Shown: one piece after another, positions 8,663 through 14,958 of the stretch
How positions within the stretch are numbered: the first letter of the stretch is position 1
How the letters are laid out: each line of letters begins with the position of its first letter
Origin: Leucobacter sp. 7(1)
Lineage (GTDB): Bacteria; Actinomycetota; Actinomycetes; Actinomycetales; Microbacteriaceae
DNA: 64,000 nucleotides
Reading direction: 5' to 3'
Assembly (NCBI RefSeq): GCF_900163635.1
Contig: NZ_FUID01000052.1
Coordinates: 149,048-213,047 of the forward strand
Program-made: the position numbers and the translations under genes
Notes under the pieces: model-generated
Seen by the model: the letters and a program-made list of their open reading frames with translations, nothing else
What the model was told of the DNA's origin: nothing
Databases searched by the model: none

Positions 8663-9166
8663 ATGATCAGCACCCTGCAGGACTTCACCGCGTCACTCCC
8701 CGAGGTGTTCCAGTGGCTTGGAGTATTCCTGATCTCCGCGATTCCCTTTGTTGAGTCGTACTTCGGGGCTGCAATCGGTGTGATCGGCGGGATCAACCCG
8801 ATCATTGCGGTCGTTGCGGCAATCGTGGGGAACGTGATCTCGATGCTCGTGTTCGTGTTCACGGCGCATGGAGTCCGCGCCAAGGCGACTCAGAACCGCG
8901 GTGCGAGGCCGCTCAGCCCGCGCCGTGCAAAGCTCAAGGAACGTTTCGACAGATACGGTGTCCCCGGGGTTAGCCTCCTCGGCCAGGTATTCCTACCCAG
9001 CCAGATCACGTCTGCCGCGATGGTGTCCTTCGGTGCCCCGAAAAACCAAGTCATTCTGTGGCAGATCATCTCGATCATTATGTGGGGCGTCGTGTTCGGC
9101 GTACTCGCGTCGGTCGGCATCACCGCCGTGGTAGGCGGCGGAATGTTGGGCGGGGTAACGCCATAG
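8663..9166 (+). CDS. Small multidrug-export-type membrane protein (COG2426)
   Basis: Membrane protein of 167 residues with four or five helices: WLGVFLISAIPFVESYFGAA, IIAVVAAIVGNVISMLVFVF, a central basic loop (SPRRAKLKERFDRYG), LGQVFLPSQITSAAMV and IISIIMWGVVFGVLASVGITAVV. The pattern (Glu in a membrane segment, GNxxSM, KxxxRxxxYGxxG) fits the 'putative small multidrug export protein' family. Its transport role is poorly tested and the architecture also recalls DedA proteins. AAAGGC precedes the ATG. The gene is divergent from the two-component system and ends at a strong bidirectional hairpin. Confidence 0.78.
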   Translation: MISTLQDFTASLPEVFQWLGVFLISAIPFVESYFGAAIGVIGGINPIIAVVAAIVGNVISMLVFVFTAHGVRAKATQNRGARPLSPRRAKLKERFDRYGVPGVSLLGQVFLPSQITSAAMVSFGAPKNQVILWQIISIIMWGVVFGVLASVGITAVVGGGMLGGVTP

Positions 9167-9174
9167 CCACACTC

Positions 9175-9214
9175 ACGGGGAGCCCCACCGGAACGTTCCG
9201 GTGGGGCTCCCCGT
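9175..9214. terminator. Bidirectional terminator, perfect 40-bp palindrome
   Basis: Twenty-base arms that are exact reverse complements, centred on AACGTT (arm start ACGGGGAGCCCC). It lies 8 bp after the stop of the export-type gene and 14 bp after that of the convergent Cys-rich gene, so it can stop transcripts from both sides. Confidence 0.85.
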
Positions 9215-9228
9215 ATGAGGCCGCCGCC

Positions 9229-9495
9229 TCAAGCCCGGTCTGCGAGCCCAGGGTCACCGTTTTCTCGCGCACAGTGCGCGCAACAGTACACGTGCGATGC
9301 GCTCTCGACGCCGTGTCCCAAGATCCTGCAGCCACAACGTGCGCAGCGAGGCGCCATCGCTTCAATAGCGCACTCGAAACTGTCGAATACCTGCACTACC
9401 TCGTCGCGAGTCACCGTAAACGCCTTGTCATAGCGATTGCCGCAAGTGTCACACACGGCGGTATCGGGAAGCGGGTTACTGGCTGCTGTGGTCAT
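9229..9495 (-). CDS. Cys-rich metallothionein-like / YHS-like zinc-binding protein
   Basis: Small protein of 88 residues with ten cysteines arranged as zinc-ribbon-like pairs: CDTCG, SFECAI, CARCGCRILGHGVE and YCCAHCARENG. This layout matches a family often annotated as prokaryotic metallothionein-like, thought to bind Zn or Cu in the cytoplasm; no member motif proves which metal. GGAG lies 8 nt before the ATG at 9495. The frame runs further upstream, but those codons overlap the acidic small gene and lack family resemblance. Its start codon lies inside the 3' end of that gene (20-bp overlap), which suggests translational coupling. Confidence 0.82.
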   Translation of the reverse strand: MTTAASNPLPDTAVCDTCGNRYDKAFTVTRDEVVQVFDSFECAIEAMAPRCARCGCRILGHGVESASHVYCCAHCARENGDPGLADRA

Positions 9496-9718
9496 CGCTT
9501 CGACTCCAATCTCGGTCCTGGTGGCCTCGGCGCGCTGGTGAGGAAGCGACGTCCTCACCCTGCACCTCCAGCGCATCTCGGGGATTGTCACCTTCGGGGT
9601 GTTGAACGGATTGTTCGGCACCCGGGGTCACAGCCGGTGCCTCACCATCACGCTGAGCGGTAGCGACGAGTTCTTCTTCGCCGCTGTGTTCCTCGTTGCG
9701 TTCCCAAATTTCACTCAT
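9476..9718 (-). CDS. Small acidic hypothetical protein
   Basis: Eighty-residue hydrophilic protein with no hydrophobic stretch, rich in Glu, Asp, Gln, Ser and Pro. I do not recognise a family. The reason to call it real is a near-ideal ribosome site (AGAGGAG, 5 nt before the ATG) and its position directly ahead of, and overlapping, the Cys-rich gene in the same direction. Much of its 3' half lies in DNA that would otherwise be leader for that gene. It could be a disordered partner of the metal-binding protein or simply a coupled leader peptide. Confidence 0.6.
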   Translation of the reverse strand: MSEIWERNEEHSGEEELVATAQRDGEAPAVTPGAEQSVQHPEGDNPRDALEVQGEDVASSPARRGHQDRDWSRSDDHSSQ

Positions 9719-9763
9719 GGTGGCTCCTCTCTACAGCTTCTGATTCGGAACATTTATCACCTC

Positions 9764-10213
9764 TCACACTCGGCCGCGCCAAGCCCCGGTCGCAAAGCCC
9801 TGGGTCTCCATGAGCCGCGCGAACTCGCGCAGATCCGACGCGACCTGCGCGTCGTCGAGCTGGAAAACCGCGCCCATCGTCTCGACAAAGCCCTCCGGCT
9901 CCCACTCGAGTTGCACACGCACGCGTGTCTTTTCGGGTTCGAGGTGATGGAACGTCACGACACCCGCATGGGTCGGGCCGTCCGTGCTGCGCCAAGCAAT
10001 GCGCTCGTCGGGGATCTGCTCCGTAATCTCGGTTTCAAAGCCGCGCTCCGCGCCTCCGACCGCCACGTCCCAGGAAAGATGGGTGTCGTCGAGCTGACGC
10101 ACCGCCTCCACACCAGTCATGAACGCGGGGTAGGTCTCGAACTGGGTCCACTGGTTGTACACGGTACGAACGGGCAAGTTGATGTCGATGTCGCTACTGA
10201 TAGTGGGCATCAT
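9764..10213 (-). CDS. SRPBCC (polyketide cyclase/START-like) family protein
   Basis: Protein of 149 residues with the helix-grip fold signature: SSDIDINLPVRTVYNQWTQF, FETYPAFMTGVEAVRQLDD, THLSWDVAVGG, a central segment with ERIAWRST, and a long C-terminal helix. These proteins bind small hydrophobic ligands or act as stress-related chaperones; the ligand is not visible here. Translation starts at the first of two adjacent ATGs behind GGAAGG. A longer open frame to 10489 has no support. It precedes the acidic/Cys-rich pair by 45 bp in the same direction and may share their transcript. Confidence 0.85.
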   Translation of the reverse strand: MMPTISSDIDINLPVRTVYNQWTQFETYPAFMTGVEAVRQLDDTHLSWDVAVGGAERGFETEITEQIPDERIAWRSTDGPTHAGVVTFHHLEPEKTRVRVQLEWEPEGFVETMGAVFQLDDAQVASDLREFARLMETQGFATGAWRGRV

Positions 10214-10365
10214 GGTCCTTCCTGCGTGGGCGCACCCAGGCACGTGTGCACGAGGCGTCCGACCCACGTCTGACTGACGGATACTGCCGGAAAATGTGCC
10301 CCAACCGGCGGTGTTCGGTGGGACTCTTTCGAGCGTATGCACCGCTCTCGACCGCGTCTGGGGGG

Positions 10366-10395
10366 TTGACTTCTCAGCCGAATCCCGCCGATATA
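10366..10395 (+). promoter_or_regulatory. Predicted sigma-70-type promoter of the HDO/CDGSH operon
   Basis: TTGACT at 10366-10371 and GATATA at 10390-10395 are separated by 18 bp and lie 93 bp before the start codon. The assignment rests on consensus match only. Confidence 0.4.
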
Positions 10396-10487
10396 CGCGG
10401 CGATATCCCGCGAAGCCAGGAGTGTCAAGGGGGTGGGCAATTTCACACCGCTGCCGCACACTCCCAATGAGACCCGATTGGAGGCCC

Positions 10488-11540
10488 ATGTCCTATTCCA
10501 CCCTCCCCGATGCGCTCCCGCAGACGGCGTTTTCTCCTCGCGGGCCCGTGAGCCGCGCGGTCCTCGCGGCGCTGACTCACCGAGATCGAGCCGCACAGCG
10601 TGATCTCCAACCTTTCGTTGCAGACGCCCTCGCGGAAGCTACAGATGTGTGGCGTGATGAGGATCTCCAACTCGCGCTCTACACGCTCTACGCATCCGCC
10701 TACGGTGCCTTCGGAGATATCGACCCCTATAGTGAATGGGACCCAGAGCTCCTCACAGCCAGATCCGCGCTTGAACGCGCGTTTGAGCAGCAACTCCGAG
10801 CCGAGGTCCCGCTCCCCCCGATCCCGGAGCCGCGCGCTGCGGACGTCGCAGCCGCCCTGTTCGCCCTGACGACAGAAACGGGTGGCCCGAGTGTCGCGCG
10901 GTACCTCGCGAGGCAGGCGGACCAGGCCCAGGCCCGAGAGTTCCTCATCCACCGTTCGATCTACACACTCAGAGAGGCGGATCCCCATTCATGGGCGATT
11001 CCGCGCCTCACCGGACGACCAAAGGCCGCCCTCGTTGAGATCCAGTCTGATGAGTACGGTGGCGGGAGGCCGGAGCGCGTCCACGCTGAAATATTCGCTC
11101 GGACCCTGACAGCCGTTGGGCTGGATCGCCGCTACGGCGCCTACATTGATGCAGTACCTGCAGTCACTCTCGCTTCACAGAACGCAATGTCGATGTTTGG
11201 CCTCAACCGGCGACTCCTCGGGGCCATCGTGGGTCATCTCGCCGCATTTGAGATGACGTCCTCAATCCCCAATAGACACACGGGCGACGGTTTTCGGCGT
11301 CTCGGATACGGCCCCGATGTGACCGACTATTTCGACGAGCACGTCGAAGCAGACGCGGTACACGAGCAGATCGCGGGCCGGGACCTCGCCGGTGCCCTTG
11401 CCGAGGATCGCCCCAGCTTGCTTCCCGACATCATGTTCGGGGCGGCGGCCTGCCTCGCGGTCGACGGTGCGATGGGCCAGCACATGCTTGATCGGTGGGA
11501 GGCCGGGCGTTCCGCGCTCCGAGTCGGGACTGCACAGTGA
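10488..11540 (+). CDS. Iron-containing redox enzyme, heme-oxygenase-like diiron fold
   Basis: Protein of 350 residues of the 'iron-containing redox enzyme' family, a heme-oxygenase-fold group in which several members are non-heme diiron oxidases or oxygenases. Candidate metal ligands are in VEIQSDEYGGG-RPERVHAEIFA (Glu, His) and the C-terminal block AAFEMTSSIPNRH ... YFDEHVEADAVHEQ (Glu, Asp, His). PDIMFGAA follows. The start is the ATG at 10488 with GGAGG 3 nt upstream. The substrate is unknown. Its TGA overlaps the GTG of the CDGSH gene, so the iron-sulfur protein is very likely an electron-transfer partner (inference). Confidence 0.85.
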   Translation: MSYSTLPDALPQTAFSPRGPVSRAVLAALTHRDRAAQRDLQPFVADALAEATDVWRDEDLQLALYTLYASAYGAFGDIDPYSEWDPELLTARSALERAFEQQLRAEVPLPPIPEPRAADVAAALFALTTETGGPSVARYLARQADQAQAREFLIHRSIYTLREADPHSWAIPRLTGRPKAALVEIQSDEYGGGRPERVHAEIFARTLTAVGLDRRYGAYIDAVPAVTLASQNAMSMFGLNRRLLGAIVGHLAAFEMTSSIPNRHTGDGFRRLGYGPDVTDYFDEHVEADAVHEQIAGRDLAGALAEDRPSLLPDIMFGAAACLAVDGAMGQHMLDRWEAGRSALRVGTAQ

Positions 11541-11797
11541 GTGAAGTTGAGAGTCCTGAACCCGAAGACGCACCGGACAGAGAACGCCCGGGTGACGACC
11601 GCGGCGAGCGCCCCAGCATCGTTCCCTACCCCGACGGGCCACTCATCGTCCGCGGAGCGTTCCATATTCGCACGGCAGACGGGGGGCCGATCCCGCAGCA
11701 CCGGCGCACGGTCGCGCTGTGCCGGTGCGGGCTCTCGAACATCAAACCGTGGTGCGATGGCACCCACAAAGCCGCCGGGTTCCGCACTGATGCTTAG
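11537..11797 (+). CDS. CDGSH iron-sulfur domain protein
   Basis: Protein of 86 residues with one CDGSH motif near the C-terminus, CRCGLSNIKPWCDGTHKAAGF. Three Cys and one His form a [2Fe-2S] site as in mitoNEET relatives. The preceding strand region (PYPDGPLIVRGAFHIRTADG) is the usual 'CDGSH double-psi' lead-in. The GTG start overlaps the upstream TGA as GTGA. An Asp/Glu/Arg-rich N-terminal tail of about 25 residues is not part of the domain. The role is redox or Fe-S transfer, probably serving the diiron enzyme encoded immediately upstream. Confidence 0.92.
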   Translation: MSEVESPEPEDAPDRERPGDDRGERPSIVPYPDGPLIVRGAFHIRTADGGPIPQHRRTVALCRCGLSNIKPWCDGTHKAAGFRTDA

Positions 11798-11806
11798 CCG
11801 ACACGA

Positions 11807-12130
11807 TCACCTTCCCGCAGGATCCCCAGCGGGCTCGTCGACAAGCGTCAGGCCTGCTGGGCTATTCGCTTGGAAGCTCAGCATTTCTGCCCACTCCTTA
11901 TTGATGCCAGCGTGCGCGAGCTTGTCGAACGTGAAATGGAGCGGGATTGACGGGTGTAGCCACAGCGCAGCTCCCGCCCCGCACGCAGACGTCTGCCAGC
12001 TGAACACGAAACTTTCACCCTTGCGGAGCTTGTTCGCGATGACAATTTTCAGGTGATGCAGCAGCCGATCCTCAAAGTCGAAGACGCTGTCCTGGATTCC
12101 GTAGTGCAATTGACCCATGCTGTGTGTCAT
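11807..12130 (-). CDS. DUF7882 family protein (second of tandem pair)
   Basis: Protein of 107 residues, related over its length to the next gene: GQLHYGIQDSVFDFEDRLLH, KLRKGESFVFSW, LWLHPSIPLHFTFD and INKEWAEMLSFQANSPAGLT. The family (small proteins with the pattern G-x-L-x-Y-G ... LRRxESF ... SIPLxFxF) is common in Microbacteriaceae and has no known function; databases sometimes call it ATP-dependent DNA ligase-like. The ATG overlaps the TGA of the upstream paralogue (ATGA) with AGGAGGG just before it, so I keep M1 rather than the ATG at 12118. It converges with the CDGSH gene, 9 bp apart. Confidence 0.82.
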   Translation of the reverse strand: MTHSMGQLHYGIQDSVFDFEDRLLHHLKIVIANKLRKGESFVFSWQTSACGAGAALWLHPSIPLHFTFDKLAHAGINKEWAEMLSFQANSPAGLTLVDEPAGDPAGR

Positions 12131-12477
12131 CCCTCCTGTGCTGCGGCCAACGCAGCGAACGCCGGGTCGACCTGGTCTTCACGGATAACCGTCATGCCCC
12201 GTGGTGTATTTGCCGATTCGACGAGGACGTGCACCCACTTCGCATTGAGCTTGGGGGGTGTATTTCCTGAGAACCTGAAAATCAGCGGGATCGATGGCGA
12301 CACCCAGATGGTGACTCGACCACTCCCCTGCTCTGCTGGATTCGTCCAGTTCACAAAAAAGCACTCCTGACGGCGGAGCTTCGTCCCGACCGCGGCCTTC
12401 ACATGCGCAAGCACTCGATCATCGAATTCGAACTCAGTAACCCCGTTGTAATACAGAAACCCCATGCCAACCATCAT
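12127..12477 (-). CDS. DUF7882 family protein (first of tandem pair)
   Basis: Protein of 116 residues and paralogue of the downstream gene. Matching blocks are GFLYYNGVTEFEFDDRVLAH, KLRRQECFFVNW, IWVSPSIPLIFRFSGNTPP and LNAKWVHVLVESANTPRGMT. No signal peptide or membrane helix is seen, so it should be cytoplasmic. The start is uncertain among 12477, 12474 and 12465; by family alignment MGFLYY is the conserved beginning. It is coupled to the second copy by ATGA. Function is unknown; the two proteins may form a heterodimer (inference). Confidence 0.82.
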   Translation of the reverse strand: MMVGMGFLYYNGVTEFEFDDRVLAHVKAAVGTKLRRQECFFVNWTNPAEQGSGRVTIWVSPSIPLIFRFSGNTPPKLNAKWVHVLVESANTPRGMTVIREDQVDPAFAALAAAQEG

Positions 12478-12730
12478 GACCTGTCAGCTGGGGGGACGGC
12501 CAATTACTCCCAGGGTGCAGAGACCGCCCACGGCGCGGCGGGTGCGCCCGGGACAGCCCCGAGCGGGGTGGGTGCCCTCCACGACACCTTTTCCGGTGAC
12601 AGCACGTTTGAGTATCAGAGTCAAGGCCCTGATGTTCCCGCGCTGGCGTGTTTAGCGTCTCAGACACGTGCACGCCGGCCCCCTCGACGCGGGGCACACC
12701 GGAGAACCCCTGCACTGGAAGGACACATGT

Positions 12731-14515
12731 ATGTGCGCAATCGCTGGAGAGCTGAACACACGAGGTGCGATCGCTGATGCACACAGTGTGGCACAAATGG
12801 CGGCGGCGATGGCCGCCCGCGGCCCCGATGGCAGCGGCACACTGTCGCGTGGCTGGGTGGCACTCAGTCACCGACGATTGAAGGTGATCGACCTCTCGGA
12901 TCGGGCGGCGCAGCCGATGCGGGACGAGGCGCTCGGTCTCACAATCGTGTTCAACGGATACATCGCCAACCATGCGGAACTCCGAGCCGATCTCCGCCAC
13001 GAATTCACTCCCCGGACCACAAGTGACACCGAAGTCGTCATGCACGCCTACGCACGCTGGGGTGAGAACTGCGTCGATCATCTTCGGGGAATGTTTGCTT
13101 TCGCCATCTTCGACGAGGTGAGGGATCGTGTCCTGCTCGCTCGGGACCAACTCGGCATCAAGCCGCTGTACCTCACCCAGATTCCGGGCAGAATCCGCTT
13201 TGCTTCAACCTTGCCCGGGCTGCTCGCCGGCGGTGACATTGACACGGCACTCGACCCGATCGCACTGCACCACTACCTCAGTTGGCACTCGATCGTGCCC
13301 GCGCCTCGCACAATTCTGCGGGGCGTACGTCAGCTGCCACCGGCAACCGTGATGGTGATCGAGTCCTCGGGTGCCTCACGAGAGTACGTGTACTGGCACC
13401 CTCCCTACCGAAGGGACCCGGAACGGTCAACGTGGGAGGCCGCAGACTGGGCCGACGCCATCGCGGGCGCCCTCCGCACCGCGGTGGAGCGGAACCTTGT
13501 CGCCGATGTGCCTGTCGGCGTGTTGCTCTCTGGAGGCCTGGATTCCAGCATCCTTGTTGCGCTTGCCGCCGCACACAGCTCACGTCCGGTCGATACGTTC
13601 AGCATCGGATTCGAGAGCGTCGGAGATGACGCGGGTGACGAGTTCCCGTACTCAGATCGGGTAGCCCAACAATTTGGCACCCAGCATCACCGGATACACA
13701 TTTCGCAGGCGGAACTCGCCGAGGCGATCCCCGACACGATCGCGGCGATGACCGAACCGATGGCGTCACATGACGTCACCGCGTTCCATTTGCTGGCGCG
13801 AGCAACACGCCCGCACAGCACAGTCGTGCAGTCAGGACAGGGAGCCGACGAGGTTTTTGCTGGCTATGACTACCATCTGGCTGCGGCCCAGACGGCCCGA
13901 GCTGAGGCGGCTGAGACGTTCTCAGAGGTGTTCCGGGACCGCTGCCATGCGGAGGTGAACGGCCTCATCGACCCTTCTTTGCACCTCCCGCAAGACGTGA
14001 GCCAGCGATATATCGAGGCAGAGGTGGGACTCCCTGGTGCCGAGACCGCTATGGATGCGGTACTCCGATTCGACACACACGGGCTCATGCCGGACGACCC
14101 CGTAAAGCGTGTCGACAGCATGACGATGTCCGCAGGCCTTGAAGCGCGAGTGCCATTCCTTGATCAAGACCTCGTGGAACTCGCCGCGTTGTGCCCGCCA
14201 GCGGTGAAAGCGGCCCAGGGCGGAAAAGGGCCGTTGAAAGAAATCGGTCGACGGATGCTCCCACGTGACGTTGTGGATCGCCCCAAGGGCTACTTTCCAG
14301 TTCCAGGGCTGCGCAGGCTCGACACCGCGGTGCTGCGCACCGTCAAAGATGTGATGACAAGTTCCGTAGCCCGCCGACGCAGAATGCTCAATAGAGACCG
14401 CGTTGATGCGCTTCTCGCAGACCCTAACGGGACCCATGACCAACGTGGTGGCAACACTCTGTGGTCGCTTGCAGTGCTCGAGATGTGGCTTCAGGAGCAC
14501 GAAATACTCGCATAG
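12731..14515 (+). CDS. Asparagine-synthase-like amidotransferase, N-acetylglutaminylglutamine type
   Basis: Glutamine-dependent amidotransferase of 594 residues. Initiator Met is followed by the nucleophile Cys2 (MCAIAGEL; Ala replaces the usual Gly in MCGIAG). The GATase II domain has ARGPDGSG, HRRLKVIDLS and FNGYIANHAELR. The synthetase domain has the PP-loop LLSGGLDSS near 267, SIGFESVGDDAGDEFPYSD, MTEPMASHDVTAFHLL and SGQGADEVFAGY, the pattern of enzymes that make the osmolyte N-acetylglutaminylglutamine amide. The ATG at 12731 puts Cys at position 2 and has AAGGA upstream; an in-frame ATG at 12668 would bury it. The usual acetyltransferase and peptidase partners are absent from the window. 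Confidence 0.86.
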   Translation: MCAIAGELNTRGAIADAHSVAQMAAAMAARGPDGSGTLSRGWVALSHRRLKVIDLSDRAAQPMRDEALGLTIVFNGYIANHAELRADLRHEFTPRTTSDTEVVMHAYARWGENCVDHLRGMFAFAIFDEVRDRVLLARDQLGIKPLYLTQIPGRIRFASTLPGLLAGGDIDTALDPIALHHYLSWHSIVPAPRTILRGVRQLPPATVMVIESSGASREYVYWHPPYRRDPERSTWEAADWADAIAGALRTAVERNLVADVPVGVLLSGGLDSSILVALAAAHSSRPVDTFSIGFESVGDDAGDEFPYSDRVAQQFGTQHHRIHISQAELAEAIPDTIAAMTEPMASHDVTAFHLLARATRPHSTVVQSGQGADEVFAGYDYHLAAAQTARAEAAETFSEVFRDRCHAEVNGLIDPSLHLPQDVSQRYIEAEVGLPGAETAMDAVLRFDTHGLMPDDPVKRVDSMTMSAGLEARVPFLDQDLVELAALCPPAVKAAQGGKGPLKEIGRRMLPRDVVDRPKGYFPVPGLRRLDTAVLRTVKDVMTSSVARRRRMLNRDRVDALLADPNGTHDQRGGNTLWSLAVLEMWLQEHEILA

Positions 14516-14958
14516 CGGGGGATCTTGTCGGCAAGAAACGACATCAGTACCGCGACGCTGTCCGGTCGCCCCAGCCCCTCCCGTCACATGGGCTTCTGCC
14601 AGATGAGGGCATAGCGCCACAGCGCCAATCTGCGCCAGCGCACCCCGGGAAGTAAACGCTGTGCCGCGTGCCGCACAGTCCTGAAGTCGTGCGGCGGCGA
14701 GTGCGGCTTTCCCGGCGCTTCCCACCCGCCTCAGCGATGCCTTTTCCCCTACACGTGCCAAATATCGAGAAAAATCGCTCATTCTGGGCAAAACGCGTCG
14801 CTTTGACGGGCGGCTTGGCGGGACCGTTAGCGGAACGGCCAGCTGGACAGGCCCGGGACTCCAGCGTCCCGGCCCGCCAGACGCGGAACAGGGATTCGCC
14901 CCGCACAGCAGATGTTGCTTAGGATGTCCTTATCTTGATCGGACAATGGGGAGATGGC
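14516..14958. other. 443-bp intergenic stretch
   Basis: I see no convincing gene on either strand. Open frames here lack ribosome sites or family resemblance. Its right end carries the DtxR-like box and the ribosome site GGGGAG for the HtaA gene. Confidence 0.6.
14914..14932 (+). promoter_or_regulatory. DtxR/IdeR-like iron box upstream of the HtaA gene
   Basis: Nineteen bases (GTTGCTTAGGATGTCCTTA) match 13 of 19 positions of the DtxR consensus TTAGGTTAGSCTAACCTAA. They contain the inverted core TTAGGA..TCCTTA and lie 26 bp before the start codon. This predicts repression by iron-loaded DtxR/IdeR. Confidence 0.55.

Noticed and set aside
13922..14791. Minus-strand frame over the 3' end of the amidotransferase and the following spacer
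   Set aside because: Most of it is shadow of the amidotransferase; the part in the spacer has no ribosome site or family likeness.
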